From: Ruegeria sp. ANG-R
Lineage (GTDB): Bacteria; Pseudomonadota; Alphaproteobacteria; Rhodobacterales; Rhodobacteraceae
Length of the DNA stretch: 64,000 bases
NCBI RefSeq assembly: GCF_000813985.1
Contig: NZ_JWLJ01000003.1
Span: forward strand, 270,293 to 334,292
Direction of reading: 5' to 3'
Shown here: positions 34,717 through 44,281 of the stretch, piece by piece
How the letters are laid out: every line of letters begins with the position of its first letter
How positions within the stretch are numbered: position 1 is the stretch's first letter
The notes under the pieces: model-generated
The model's database searches: none
Seen by the model: only the letters and a program-made list of their open reading frames with translations
What the model was told of the DNA's origin: nothing
Translations under genes and position numbers: made by a program

Positions 34717-36351
34717 ATGCCCCGAGCCTTGCTGGCAAGCTTTGCCAATCGCCTAGCCATACCCGATCTGCGCTGGATGCCCGACGAAGGCTTCACCATA
34801 TCCCGCATCCGGATCGAACTGCTGTCGGGCCTGACAGTCGCGCTGGCGCTGGTGCCCGAGGCCGTGGCTTTTGCCTTTGTGGCCGGGGTGCATCCTCTGG
34901 TCGGGCTGTACGCGGCGTTTCTGGTGGGCCTGATCACGGCGCTGATCGGTGGCCGTCCGGGCATGATTTCGGGCGCAACGGGCGCTCTGGCCGTGGTCAT
35001 GGTGGCATTGGTGGCACAGCACGGGGTCGAATACCTGTTCGCAACGGTGGTGCTGATGGGGATCATGCAGATCATCGCAGGTGCGATGCACTGGGGGCGG
35101 TTCATACGCCTAGTACCGCATCCGGTGATGCTCGGTTTTGTGAACGGTCTGGCGATCGTGATTTTTCTGGCTCAGATGGGCCAGTTCAAGGTCCCTGGCA
35201 CCATGGAAAACACCGGACACGGCATGAGCGGTGGGGAATGGCTTTCCGGTATGCAGCTTTATACGATGCTGGGTCTGGTGGCGCTGACCATGGCCGTGAT
35301 CTGGGTCATGCCGCGCATCACACGCATCGTCCCCGCCCCCCTGGCCGGGATCGTCGTTGTCGCTGCGCTGGTCATCGGCATGGGGCTGGACGTGCCCCGC
35401 GTTGGTGATCTGGCTTCGATCGAAGGTGGCTTGCCCAGCTTCCATATCCCGATGGTGCCGCTGAACTGGGAGACCTTCGAGATTATCCTGCCCTACGCCC
35501 TGATCCTTGCCGCCATCGGCCTGATCGAATCCCTGCTGACCCTGAATCTGGTTGGTGAGATCACCGGCAAACGCGGTGGCGCCTCGCAGGAATGTATCGC
35601 GCAAGGCACAGCCAACGTCGTCACCGGGTTCTTCGGCGGCATGGGAGGCTGCGCCATGATCGGCCAGTCGATGATCAATGTGAAATCCGGAGGGCGTACC
35701 CGCATCGCGGGCATCGCCGCTGCATTGTTCCTGCTGCTGTTCATCCTCGTCGGCTCACCCTTGATCGAGCAAATCCCGCTGGCGGCTTTGGTGGGCGTGA
35801 TGTTCATGGTGGTGATCGGAACCTTCGCCTGGAACTCGCTGAAGATTATGCGCAAGGTGCCCATGACCGATGCGTTCGTCATCGTGCTGGTAACAGTCGT
35901 CACCGTGATGGAAGACCTTGCGGTTGCGGTTGTTGTCGGCGTCATTGTCTCGGCTCTGGCCTACGCCTGGAACAACGCGAAACGCATCCACGCCGTCACC
36001 CGCGACTCGGAAACGGAAGAGGGCGCCAAAGTTTATGAAATCCAGGGCCCGTTGTTCTTCGGGTCTTCCGAAGGCTTTGTCGAACTGTTTGATGTTCCGA
36101 ATGACCCCGAGACCGTGATTATCGATTTCGCAGCCAGCCGTGTTGTCGATCAGTCCGCGCTTCAGGCCATCGAGAATATCGCCTGTAAATACGAGGCAGC
36201 GGACAAACGCGTCATGCTGAGACATCTGAGTCGCGATTGCCACAAGCTGCTGAACAAAGCGGGCCACCTGATGGTCGATAGCGATGACGACCCCGATTAC
36301 GCGCTGGCGGTGGATTATTCGGTCCGGACCGGCATTCTGGGCGGTCACTGA
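34717..36351 (+). CDS. SulP-family anion transporter with STAS domain
   Basis: The 544-aa inner-membrane protein has 11 or more helices (about residues 25-410) and a C-terminal STAS domain (about 430-520; VIIDFAASRVVDQSALQAI). The N-terminal signature is SGLTVALALVPEAVAFAFVA. SulP proteins carry sulfate, bicarbonate or dicarboxylates; no partner (such as a carbonic anhydrase) fixes the substrate here. AGGA precedes the ATG by seven bases. It is followed at once by a 3'-end repeat. Confidence 0.93.
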   Translation: MPRALLASFANRLAIPDLRWMPDEGFTISRIRIELLSGLTVALALVPEAVAFAFVAGVHPLVGLYAAFLVGLITALIGGRPGMISGATGALAVVMVALVAQHGVEYLFATVVLMGIMQIIAGAMHWGRFIRLVPHPVMLGFVNGLAIVIFLAQMGQFKVPGTMENTGHGMSGGEWLSGMQLYTMLGLVALTMAVIWVMPRITRIVPAPLAGIVVVAALVIGMGLDVPRVGDLASIEGGLPSFHIPMVPLNWETFEIILPYALILAAIGLIESLLTLNLVGEITGKRGGASQECIAQGTANVVTGFFGGMGGCAMIGQSMINVKSGGRTRIAGIAAALFLLLFILVGSPLIEQIPLAALVGVMFMVVIGTFAWNSLKIMRKVPMTDAFVIVLVTVVTVMEDLAVAVVVGVIVSALAYAWNNAKRIHAVTRDSETEEGAKVYEIQGPLFFGSSEGFVELFDVPNDPETVIIDFAASRVVDQSALQAIENIACKYEAADKRVMLRHLSRDCHKLLNKAGHLMVDSDDDPDYALAVDYSVRTGILGGH

Positions 36352-36358
36352 ATCTTTT

Positions 36359-36404
36359 GCGAGGCTCTGCCTCGCGCTCCGGGATATTTTGGGCCAGATG
36401 AAGA
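36359..36404 (+). repeat. 3'-end repeat, copy 2 (after sulP)
   Basis: A 7-bp hairpin GCGAGGC-TCT-GCCTCGC is followed by the core from 36379 (CCGGGATATTTTGGGCCAG, then ATGAAG). It lies 7 bp past the SulP stop and reads with that gene. It faces copy 3, forming an inverted pair. Confidence 0.8.
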
Positions 36405-36415
36405 ATAGCCCCCTG

Positions 36416-36475
36416 CTTCATCTGGCTTTAAATATCCCGGGGGAGTCGCCCGAAGGGCGGCGGGGGCTGGCCCCC
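36416..36475 (-). repeat. 3'-end repeat, copy 3 (after flavin reductase)
   Basis: On the minus strand, GGGGG-CCAG-CCCCC and CGCCC-TTC-GGGCG hairpins precede ACTCCCCCGGGATATTT and then GCCAGATGAAG. It lies 12 bp past the flavin reductase stop and reads with that gene. With copy 2 it forms a 60-bp inverted arrangement between convergent genes. Confidence 0.8.
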
Positions 36476-36487
36476 GTTCTCATCGCT

Positions 36488-37093
36488 TCAGTCATCGGGA
36501 CGGTTAAGCGAGAACAGTTCTTCTACGACCGAGTAATCCCGATAGCCCAACCGCGCCAACGGTCTGAAAGACGTCACATCGAACTTCCCATCCCGGACAT
36601 GATCGTCATGCAGATGTATACCGGTGACCTCGCCGAATACCACTCGGTTGGCGTCGCCGGGTAGGGTTACGATCCGTGTTAGCTTGCATTCAAGCGCGGC
36701 GGGCGCGCCTTCGACCCGCGCGCAGGCGATTGTCTCGCATTCCACCGGTGTCAGCCCTGCATGATCGAACTCATCGATGTGTTTGGGCAGACCTTCCGAA
36801 CTTGCGTTCATCGCGTCGCGATGAGCGTAGCCCACGATATTGACGCAGAATACGCCCGTCGCCTCAATATTGGCGATGCTGTCTTTGCCGCCGACCTGAT
36901 CGTGTTTCGACCCCGTGGTGGCAAACATAACCTGCGGCGGCGTGTAGGCGACACCATTAAAGAACGAGTAGGGAGCCAGATTGTTGATTCCCCCGGCGTC
37001 GCGCGTCGCAATCCAGCCGATAGGGCGCGGCGTGATGATGGCGTTGAATGGGTTGTGGGGCAAACCGTGGCCGTCTTCAGGGCGATAGAACAT
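36488..37093 (-). CDS. Flavin reductase-like FMN-binding protein
   Basis: This 201-aa protein has the split-barrel flavin reductase fold: ITPRPIGWIATRDAGGINNLAPYSFFNGV at the N terminus (about 20-48) is a family hallmark, with PPQVMFAT and GVFCVNIVG following. Such proteins reduce or bind FMN and often serve a monooxygenase; no oxygenase partner is adjacent. GGAG lies before the ATG at 37093. The function within the family is open. Confidence 0.88.
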   Translation of the reverse strand: MFYRPEDGHGLPHNPFNAIITPRPIGWIATRDAGGINNLAPYSFFNGVAYTPPQVMFATTGSKHDQVGGKDSIANIEATGVFCVNIVGYAHRDAMNASSEGLPKHIDEFDHAGLTPVECETIACARVEGAPAALECKLTRIVTLPGDANRVVFGEVTGIHLHDDHVRDGKFDVTSFRPLARLGYRDYSVVEELFSLNRPDD

Positions 37094-37164
37094 CTGGTCT
37101 CCAAGCGTTTGCCCAAGGCGTATCGAAGTGCTAGGGCGAATTCCAGCAAGGAAATGAGGCTGGC

Positions 37165-37659
37165 GTGCAGCAATTCAATATCAGGCCAGAAACGTCCGAG
37201 GACTGGTGGGAGGTCGAGGCTCTCTATGACCTGTGTTTTGCACCGGGGCGAGAGGCGCTTTCATCGTATCGTCTGCGTGACGACGTGCCGCCGGTTGCCG
37301 GTTTGTCTCTGGTGGCGCGTGACGGGCAGGGTATTCTGGCCGGTGCGATCCGGTTCTGGCCCGTGCATGTTGGCGCACATGATGCTTTGCTGCTGGGTCC
37401 GGTTGCAGTCCACCCGACGCATCAGGGCGAAGGGTTGGGTGGGTATCTGATTCACCAAGGTGTCGATGCCGGACGTGCCAAAGGCTGGGACCGTGTTATG
37501 TTGGTCGGTGATGCGCCGTATTATGCCCGGTTCGGGTTCACCCCGTTGGCGGGCGTGGAGATGCCTCCGCCCACAAACCCCGATCGCGTTCTGGGGTTGG
37601 AGCTGACCTCCGGTGTTTGGTCCGGAATTCAGGGGCTTGTCACCCGCTGGACGCGCTGA
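37165..37659 (+). CDS. GNAT N-acetyltransferase
   Basis: The 164-aa protein is a small YhbS-like acetyltransferase. The acetyl-CoA loop is in LGPVAVHPTHQGEGLGGYLI near 77-96 (Q/RxxGxG/A type), and VMLVGDAPYYARFGFTPLAG near 112-131 is typical of this subgroup. The start is GTG at 37165, with GAGG upstream. The substrate is unknown. It is divergent from the flavin reductase and 53 bp ahead of the EcsC gene. Confidence 0.88.
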   Translation: MQQFNIRPETSEDWWEVEALYDLCFAPGREALSSYRLRDDVPPVAGLSLVARDGQGILAGAIRFWPVHVGAHDALLLGPVAVHPTHQGEGLGGYLIHQGVDAGRAKGWDRVMLVGDAPYYARFGFTPLAGVEMPPPTNPDRVLGLELTSGVWSGIQGLVTRWTR

Positions 37660-37712
37660 CCCATTGAAAACCGACCGCAAAGTGCCGATGTTTTCAGAAC
37701 AGGAGGGCACAG

Positions 37713-38462
37713 ATGCAGGACGTAGTTCTTGTCGAAAAACTCGATCCCGAGGCCGAGCTTGATCGGCTGGCGCAGCTATACAGGTCTGCGGGCGGAGCTG
37801 GGGTGACTTTTCTCAACAGGCTGGGTGGATCAGCAGAATCTCTGTTGGATCAACTGCCCGAGCCAATGCGCCATGGTCTGAACGAAGCAACCGAACAGGC
37901 GCTTTGGGTCGCCATGTATGCTGCCGAAGGGACGCGTCGTGCGGTGCCGGATCAAAAACCATGGGTCAATACAGCACTGACCACCGCGATGGGGGCGGCT
38001 GGAGGGCTGGGCGGAGTTTCGACCGCGCTCGTTGAGTTACCTGCAACCACGGCGATGATGCTGCGCGCGATACAGGGCGCGGCGGCCCGCGAGGGGTTTG
38101 ATCCGACGGCTGAAAACGTAAAATTCGACTCGATCCGGGTGCTCTCGGCCGCAGGCCCGTTGGCCGATGATGATGGCGCGGATCTCGGCTTCTTCTCGAT
38201 GCGACTGACCCTGACGGGGCCAACCATGCAGCGGCTGATCGCCGCTGTCGCTCCGCGTTTGTCGGTCGTGTTGGGTCAGAAGCTGGCCGCGCAGTCCGTA
38301 CCGCTGCTTGGGGCGCTTGCCGGGGGCAGTGCGAACTATATCTATACCCGATACTATCAGCAGATCGCGCGTGTGCATTTCGGGCTGCGCCGTCTGGCGA
38401 TCAATGCCGATATTCCCCATGACGAGTTGGTGCAGCGCCTGTCAGGGCGTATGGGGGCTTAG
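37713..38462 (+). CDS. EcsC family protein
   Basis: The 249-aa protein matches the EcsC domain family in length and layout, with GAAGGLGGVSTALVELPATTAMMLRAI near 88-114 as the conserved glycine-rich amphipathic core and YIYTRYYQQIARVHFGLRRL near 210-230. The family name comes from the B. subtilis ecs locus, but its biochemical function is not known. A strong GGAGG precedes the ATG. Confidence 0.85.
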   Translation: MQDVVLVEKLDPEAELDRLAQLYRSAGGAGVTFLNRLGGSAESLLDQLPEPMRHGLNEATEQALWVAMYAAEGTRRAVPDQKPWVNTALTTAMGAAGGLGGVSTALVELPATTAMMLRAIQGAAAREGFDPTAENVKFDSIRVLSAAGPLADDDGADLGFFSMRLTLTGPTMQRLIAAVAPRLSVVLGQKLAAQSVPLLGALAGGSANYIYTRYYQQIARVHFGLRRLAINADIPHDELVQRLSGRMGA

Positions 38463-38560
38463 TTGAGGTTTTTGGGGTAGGGCTTGGAAAGTCCTGCAAA
38501 ATGTGGTAAATCCTGCACTATAAACCGCAACATAAGCGGAGCGAGCAGTGGGTAAGAACC

Positions 38561-39046
38561 GTGTTTGACGGGCGCAGCAATGTGCTGAATGCCGGGCTTT
38601 CGGCAGAGAACCTCTCCCTTTCCGGGGCGCTTCCCGTCTATGCGCAATCCGCTGCGCTTTGCTATCGCACCAAGAATGGCCGACCCGAGATTCTGTTGAT
38701 CACCACGCGTCGGTCGCGACGTTGGATCATTCCCAAAGGTTGGTTGATCAACGGGATGACCCCGTCTGAAACAGCCGCCCGCGAGGCTTGGGAAGAGGCC
38801 GGGGTGCTCGGGACCTGCGGGTCTGAAGCTCTGGGGCGTTTTGCCTATGTCAAAAACCGCCCGGGCAAGGCGTCGGCATTGTGTCTGGTTGATGTGTTTC
38901 CGCTGCATGTGCAGCGATTGGAAGCGCATTTTCCCGAGGCGGGCGACCGCAGGCGCAAATGGGTTTCGCCCAAAAAGGCATCGTCAAAGGTGGCGTCGCC
39001 TGATCTTGCCGCGCTTTTGGGCGGATTCGGGCTCCGCCGGCAATAG
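38561..39046 (+). CDS. NUDIX hydrolase
   Basis: A 161-aa protein with the Nudix box GMTPSETAAREAWEEAGVLG near 65-84, preceded by RRSRRWIIPKGW. Relatives hydrolyse diphosphoinositol polyphosphates, diadenosine polyphosphates or other nucleoside diphosphate derivatives. The exact substrate is unknown. The start is GTG at 38561. It shares strand with EcsC and the DUF1178 gene. Confidence 0.9.
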   Translation: MFDGRSNVLNAGLSAENLSLSGALPVYAQSAALCYRTKNGRPEILLITTRRSRRWIIPKGWLINGMTPSETAAREAWEEAGVLGTCGSEALGRFAYVKNRPGKASALCLVDVFPLHVQRLEAHFPEAGDRRRKWVSPKKASSKVASPDLAALLGGFGLRRQ

Positions 39047-39116
39047 GGGCCAAGATCAAGACTTGATATTGCCATGTTGGTCAGTATCTATTCGCCAACC
39101 GGATTCTGGACGTGAT

Positions 39117-39572
39117 ATGATTCAATACGCATTGAAGTGCAGCAAGGGCCACAGCTTTGACAGCTGGTTTCAGTCCGCAGCCGCTTTTGACAAACTGTCA
39201 GCTGCCGGGATGGTGACCTGTGCGCGCTGCGGCTGCGACAAGGTGGAAAAGGCGATCATGACGCCGCGGGTCCGTCCCGCGCGCAAAGCGGTTGCCGAGC
39301 CAGCACCGGTTGATCCAGCCCCGGACCAGATCAACGTTGCGACACCTTCCCCCGATGTTCAGGAGATTTTGGGGGAACTGCGCCGCAAGGTCGAGGAGAA
39401 CTCGGACTATGTCGGCAAGGATTTCGCCAGCGAGGCGCGTAAAATTCATCTGGGCGATGCGCCGGAACGCGCCATTTATGGCGAAGCCAAACCCGAAGAG
39501 GCGAAGTCGCTGATCGAGGATGGCGTGCCGGTCGCGCCGTTGCCATTCGTTCCCAGCCGCAAGACCAACTGA
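39117..39572 (+). CDS. DUF1178 family protein
   Basis: A 151-aa protein that begins with MIQYALKCSKGHSFDSWFQS and then CARCGCDKVEKAIMTPRV. Two Cys/His-bearing elements (CSKGH and CARCGC) look like a small zinc ribbon. The C-terminal half is helical and ends with the conserved VAPLPFVPSRKTN. DUF1178 is widespread in alphaproteobacteria without a known function. It is followed 3 bp later by an SDR gene. Confidence 0.9.
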   Translation: MIQYALKCSKGHSFDSWFQSAAAFDKLSAAGMVTCARCGCDKVEKAIMTPRVRPARKAVAEPAPVDPAPDQINVATPSPDVQEILGELRRKVEENSDYVGKDFASEARKIHLGDAPERAIYGEAKPEEAKSLIEDGVPVAPLPFVPSRKTN

Positions 39573-39575
39573 TTG

Positions 39576-40214
39576 ATGCATGTCGTCATAACAGGCGTTA
39601 ATCGTGGAATCGGAAAAACGATTTCAGATCACTACCGTGCCGCAGGTCATGAGGTTACGGGAACGACGCGAGACGGCAGCGCGCAAATCACGCTGGATGT
39701 CACGGACCCTGTGCAGCACGCAGCGATGGCTGAACACCTGCAAGGTCGCCCGATTGATCTGCTGATCTGTAATGCGGGTGTTTATCTAGATAAAGGCCAC
39801 GACATCAGCGGCTATCCGGCCGAGATATGGGCGCAGAGCTTTGCCACAAATGTGACCGGCGTGTTCCTGACCGTTCAGTCCCTGTTGCCAAACCTGCGCG
39901 CAGCGCGGGGCAGGGTTGCGATCGTCTCGTCTCAGATGGCGTCGCACACGCGTGCGCCCGGCGGTAGTTATATCTACCGGGCCTCAAAGGCGGCGGTTCT
40001 GAATCTGGGCCGCAATCTGGCCACTGATCTGCGCGCCGATGGTATTGCGGTCGGCATCTATCACCCGGGTTGGGTTAAGACTGACATGGGCGGGTCCGCT
40101 GCCGAGATCAGCGCGGAACAGGCCACAAACGGCCTGATCCAGCGATTTGAGGTTCTCTCGCTGGACACAACCGGATGTTTCGAAACCTGGGACGGTCGGG
40201 CGCACCCTTACTGA
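39576..40214 (+). CDS. Short-chain dehydrogenase/reductase
   Basis: The 212-aa protein has the SDR cofactor motif TGVNRGIGK near 6-14, NAG at LICNAGVYL near 66, and the catalytic SSQMAS...YIYRASKAA set (Ser, Tyr, Lys). Chain length is short for an SDR, ending soon after the substrate loop, as in the CsgA-like subgroup. The start ATG at 39576 sits just after the DUF1178 stop; an in-frame TTG at 39573 is less likely. The substrate is unknown. Confidence 0.9.
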   Translation: MHVVITGVNRGIGKTISDHYRAAGHEVTGTTRDGSAQITLDVTDPVQHAAMAEHLQGRPIDLLICNAGVYLDKGHDISGYPAEIWAQSFATNVTGVFLTVQSLLPNLRAARGRVAIVSSQMASHTRAPGGSYIYRASKAAVLNLGRNLATDLRADGIAVGIYHPGWVKTDMGGSAAEISAEQATNGLIQRFEVLSLDTTGCFETWDGRAHPY

Positions 40215-40564
40215 GTGTTCAGGGCCGCCTTGGGGATTTCATAAACCTCGCCGGGCTCGATGAAGATCACCATGATATCGCCGCGGGTCTCATAGGTCAG
40301 TTTCGAGGTCGAACTGCTGGAATCGGGCACGCCTTTGGTGAAATAGATCCGCCGCACTTCGCCCGTGTTCATCTGTACTGCCAGCGTTGCCGTGCCGTCT
40401 TCACGTTTGCGAAGCTCGGCCGGGCAACTGGCCATCGGGTCACCTGAAAGGGCGGCACACGGAACTGTACCCAGAGAATTCTGACCGTCCGTGCCCGACA
40501 GGGTCGCCACCTGAGCATTCGCGGCCGTTGAGATCAAGGTTAGGGCAATGGCAAAGCGATACAT
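40208..40564 (-). CDS. Small secreted protein of unknown function
   Basis: A 118-aa protein with a clear signal peptide (YRFAIALTLISTAANA) and a ribosome site (AAGAGG, then ATTTCC) before the ATG at 40564. The mature part has two Cys (VPCAALSGDPMASCPAEL) that could form a disulfide, then a beta-rich C-terminal half (TGEVRRIYFTKGVPD, EPGEVYEIPKAAL). I do not recognise a named domain. It overlaps the end of the convergent SDR gene by 7 bp. Confidence 0.75.
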   Translation of the reverse strand: MYRFAIALTLISTAANAQVATLSGTDGQNSLGTVPCAALSGDPMASCPAELRKREDGTATLAVQMNTGEVRRIYFTKGVPDSSSSTSKLTYETRGDIMVIFIEPGEVYEIPKAALNTQ

Positions 40565-40718
40565 GGAAATCCTCTTGGAATAAGGTGTTGCGTGCACGCT
40601 TACACCACGGGCGTTCAAAGTAAAGCGTCCTGGTGATGTCTTTGCCTACTTGCCCTTGCGCCCCCCCTCGCATAAGAGGCACGGGATCAGAAATTCAAGG
40701 CGCGGAGACTTTGGCCCC

Positions 40719-41957
40719 ATGCCCGTACTCGTGATGAAATTCGGCGGCACGTCGGTCGCCAATCTGGACCGAATCCGCCGTGCTGCAAAGCGGGTCGGTG
40801 TCGAGGTTGCCAAGGGCTATGACGTTATCGTCATCGTATCTGCTATGTCGGGCAAGACAAATGAGTTGGTGGGTTGGGTCGATGAAATCTCGCCGCTCTA
40901 CGATGCGCGCGAATATGATGCGGTTGTATCCTCTGGTGAAAACGTCACCGCTGGTTTGATGGCGCTGACTCTGCAGGAAATGGACATCCCGGCGCGCAGC
41001 TGGCAGGGCTGGCAGGTGCCGTTGATCACCAATGGCGCGCATTCGGCTGCCCGGATCGAAGAAATTCCGCCTGAGAACATCACCCAGAAATTTGACGAGG
41101 GTATGCGTGTTGCCGTCGTGGCAGGCTTTCAAGGCATCAGCCCCGAAGGACGGATCACCACTCTGGGTCGTGGTGGTTCCGACACCACTGCCGTGGCCTT
41201 TGCCGCGGCATTCGAGGCCGAGCGCTGCGATATCTACACGGATGTGGACGGCGTCTATACCACCGATCCGCGTATCTGCGAGAAAGCGCGCAAGCTGGAT
41301 CGGATTTCGTTCGAAGAGATGCTCGAACTCGCCTCGTTGGGGGCCAAAGTGCTGCAGACCCGCTCGGTCGAGCTGGCGATGCGCTACAAGGTGAAACTGC
41401 GCGTTCTCTCAAGTTTTGAAGAACAATCCGACGAGGCCGGTACGCTGGTCTGCGACGAGGAGGATATCATGGAATCCAATGTTGTGGCCGGTGTGGCCTA
41501 TTCCCGCGACGAAGCCAAGATGACCGTCGTTTCCGTGGCGGACCGTCCCGGTATCGCCTCGATCATCTTTACCGCGCTCAGCGATGAGGGCGTCAACGTC
41601 GATATGATCGTCCAGAATATCTCGGACGAAGGGCGCACGGACATGACGTTCTCCTGCCCGACCAATCAGGTCTCCCGCGCCGAAAAGGCACTGCTGGCGA
41701 TCAAGGAACAAGGTGAGTTGAACTACGCTGAGCTGGTTGCTGACGAAGACGTTTGCAAGGTTTCGGTTGTGGGGATCGGAATGCGCTCGCAATCCGGTGT
41801 TGCGGCCAAGATGTTCAAGATTCTCTCGGATGAGGGGATCAACATCAAGGTTATTACAACCTCCGAGATAAAAATTTCCGTTCTGATCGACAGGAAATAC
41901 ATGGAACTTGCGGTTCAGGCACTGCATGATGCCTTTGAACTGGACAAGGCGGCCTGA
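40719..41957 (+). CDS. lysC: Aspartate kinase
   Basis: LysC phosphorylates aspartate, the first step to lysine, threonine and methionine. The 412-aa protein begins with VLVMKFGGTSVANLDRI, has GRGGSDTTAVAFAAAF near 150-165 and ends in two ACT domains (about 265-410) for feedback control by lysine or threonine. I start at the ATG 40719; the ORF upstream to 40650 lacks support. It is 46 bp ahead of ptsP, a conserved alphaproteobacterial pair. Confidence 0.97.
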   Translation: MPVLVMKFGGTSVANLDRIRRAAKRVGVEVAKGYDVIVIVSAMSGKTNELVGWVDEISPLYDAREYDAVVSSGENVTAGLMALTLQEMDIPARSWQGWQVPLITNGAHSAARIEEIPPENITQKFDEGMRVAVVAGFQGISPEGRITTLGRGGSDTTAVAFAAAFEAERCDIYTDVDGVYTTDPRICEKARKLDRISFEEMLELASLGAKVLQTRSVELAMRYKVKLRVLSSFEEQSDEAGTLVCDEEDIMESNVVAGVAYSRDEAKMTVVSVADRPGIASIIFTALSDEGVNVDMIVQNISDEGRTDMTFSCPTNQVSRAEKALLAIKEQGELNYAELVADEDVCKVSVVGIGMRSQSGVAAKMFKILSDEGINIKVITTSEIKISVLIDRKYMELAVQALHDAFELDKAA

Positions 41958-42003
41958 GCATTTCAGCCAAGTGGTCCGTCTGAAACCGTAACGTGGGTGG
42001 GCC

Positions 42004-44247
42004 ATGGCGGAAGGCACGGAAACAGAATCCCGCAAGCTGCTGGGACGGCTGCGCGAAGAGATGGCAAGCGAGGCCGCCGGTCAGGAGCGTCTTGACCGGA
42101 TCACGCATCTGATTGCGGACAGCATTCACCGCGAGGTGTGCTCGATCTACCTGTTTCGCGATGAAGATACGCTCGAGCTTTGCGCAACCGAAGGTCTGTC
42201 GCCCGAAGCGGTGCACAAGACCCGGATGCGCATGGGCGAGGGTCTGGTCGGTCGTGTTGCCAAGTACGGCAAGGTGGTCAATACCGCCGATGCGCCTTCG
42301 GCCAAGGGCTTTCGGTACATGCCGGAAACCGGCGAAGAACGATATTCGTCCTTTTTGGGTGTGCCGGTGCAGCGTCTGGGCCAGAAACTGGGCGTTCTGG
42401 TCGTACAGTCTCGGGAAGCGCGCGAATTTTCTGCAGATGAAGTCTACGCGCTGGAAGTTGTTGCGATGGTTCTGGCCGAAATGGCTGAACTCGGTGCGTT
42501 CGTGGGCGAAGGTGCGGCTTTGTCGCCCCTGCACCAGCAGTCGCTGTTGCTGCGAGGTGGCCCCGCGCAGGAAGGTTCTGCCGAGGGCCATGTCTGGTTG
42601 CATGAGCCCCGCGTCGTAGTCACCAATCCAATTGCCGAAGATCCGCATCGCGAGCGTGAGCGGCTGAACGAAGCAGTCGAGGAACTGCGCGTTGGTGTGG
42701 ACAAGATGCTTGAGATTTCTCAGGGCGGCGACAAGGAACAGCTTCAGGTTCTGGAGGCCTACCGGATGTTTGCCAACTCAAAGGGTTGGATGCGCCGGAT
42801 GGAGGAAGACATCGCGCTGGGCCTTAGTGCTGAGGCGGCGGTCGAGAAGGAACAGTCTCAGGCCCGGGCGCGTATGGGGCAGGTCACTGATCCGTATCTG
42901 CGCGAACGGCTGGCTGACCTGGACGACCTCAGCAACCGGTTGCTACGTATTCTGACTGGGCAGGGCAATGGCAACGGAGCTGACCTGCCACCTGATCCGA
43001 TTCTGGTCGCCCGCAATATCGGCCCTGGCGATCTGCTGGAATATGGCCGTTCGCTCAAGGGTATCGTGCTGGAAGAAGGCTCGGTGGGCAGCCACGCCAC
43101 CATCGTCGCTCGCGCTTTGGCGATTCCGCTGGTGGTGCATGTGGGCCGGATCACAACCGAGGCTCTGAACGGCGACCACATTCTGGTCGATGGCGATAAC
43201 GGGGTCGTGCATCTGCGCCCCGAGGATACCGTTGTCAGCGCGTTTCGCGACAAGGTCGCGATGGAGGCGAAAGCACAGGAACGCTACGCCTCGATCCGTG
43301 AAACGCCCACGGTCACGCAGGATGGCGCACGCATCAACATGGTGATGAACGCGGGCCTGATGGCAGACCTGCCTTCGCTGAACAACTCAGGCGCCGAGGG
43401 GGTGGGCCTGTTCCGCACCGAACTGCAATTCCTGATCCGCAATCAGATGCCGAAACGGTCCGAACTCGTTACACAATACAAGCGGGTTCTGGATGCGGCG
43501 GGCGAGAAGCGGGTGGTGTTCCGAACACTGGATATCGGGTCGGACAAGGTTCTGCCCTACATGAAACACGTGGCTGAGCCGAACCCGGCGCTGGGCTGGC
43601 GGGCGATCCGCGTGGGTCTGGACAAGCGCGGCGTGATGCGGATGCAGTTGCAGGCGTTGATCCGGGCCGCCGATGGCCGCCCCCTAACGATCATGTTCCC
43701 CTTTGTTGCGCAGGCGGACGAGTTCCGCGAGGCACGATGGGAGGTCAAGAAAACCATCGAACGTGAGCGGCGTCTGGGCCACGTCCTGCCTGAAACGCTC
43801 GAAGTTGGCGCGATGCTGGAAACGCCTTCGCTTGCGTTTGCGCCGCAAAAATTCTTTGACGAGGTAGGCTTTATCTCAATCGGCGGCAACGACCTGAAAC
43901 AGTTCTTCTTCGCCGCCGACCGCGAGAATGAGTTGGTGCGCCGCCGCTATGATACGCTGAATGTCAGCTTTCTCACTTTCATTGAACGTATCGTGGAACG
44001 ATGCGCGATATCGGACACGCCGCTCAGCTTCTGTGGCGAAGATGCCGGCCGCCCGGTCGAGGCGCTGTGTCTTGCTGCCATGGGCATCCGCACCCTATCT
44101 ATGCGCCCTGCCTCGATCGGGCCGGTCAAAAGCCTGTTGTTGCGGTCGAACCTTCAGGATGTGCGTAAGATAATCGCGGATGCGCGCCATCGTGGTGAAC
44201 AATCCGTGCGACCTGCGGTGATGGACTGGCTGCGCACGCAGTCCTGA
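42004..44247 (+). CDS. ptsP: Nitrogen-PTS enzyme I, PtsP (GAF-EI)
   Basis: PtsP takes phosphate from PEP and starts the regulatory PTS-Ntr relay to NPr and EIIA-Ntr. The 747-aa protein has an N-terminal GAF domain (about 20-165, the usual glutamine or alpha-ketoglutarate sensor region), the EI N-terminal domain with the phosphorylated His (H364 in EGSVGSHATIVARA), and the PEP-binding TIM barrel (GVGLFRTELQFLIR; FISIGGNDLKQFFFAADREN). Length is normal. The other PTS-Ntr genes are not in this window. Confidence 0.96.
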   Translation: MAEGTETESRKLLGRLREEMASEAAGQERLDRITHLIADSIHREVCSIYLFRDEDTLELCATEGLSPEAVHKTRMRMGEGLVGRVAKYGKVVNTADAPSAKGFRYMPETGEERYSSFLGVPVQRLGQKLGVLVVQSREAREFSADEVYALEVVAMVLAEMAELGAFVGEGAALSPLHQQSLLLRGGPAQEGSAEGHVWLHEPRVVVTNPIAEDPHRERERLNEAVEELRVGVDKMLEISQGGDKEQLQVLEAYRMFANSKGWMRRMEEDIALGLSAEAAVEKEQSQARARMGQVTDPYLRERLADLDDLSNRLLRILTGQGNGNGADLPPDPILVARNIGPGDLLEYGRSLKGIVLEEGSVGSHATIVARALAIPLVVHVGRITTEALNGDHILVDGDNGVVHLRPEDTVVSAFRDKVAMEAKAQERYASIRETPTVTQDGARINMVMNAGLMADLPSLNNSGAEGVGLFRTELQFLIRNQMPKRSELVTQYKRVLDAAGEKRVVFRTLDIGSDKVLPYMKHVAEPNPALGWRAIRVGLDKRGVMRMQLQALIRAADGRPLTIMFPFVAQADEFREARWEVKKTIERERRLGHVLPETLEVGAMLETPSLAFAPQKFFDEVGFISIGGNDLKQFFFAADRENELVRRRYDTLNVSFLTFIERIVERCAISDTPLSFCGEDAGRPVEALCLAAMGIRTLSMRPASIGPVKSLLLRSNLQDVRKIIADARHRGEQSVRPAVMDWLRTQS

Positions 44248-44281
44248 CCGGTCCGCCGCGATGCCAGCTGCAAATCCGAGC

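Noticed and set aside
36359..36475. The inverted repeat pair after SulP read as a mobile-element (MITE) terminal repeat
   Set aside because: Each half is a full copy of the 3'-end repeat oriented with its own gene, and single copies occur elsewhere. There are no target-site duplications or transposase.
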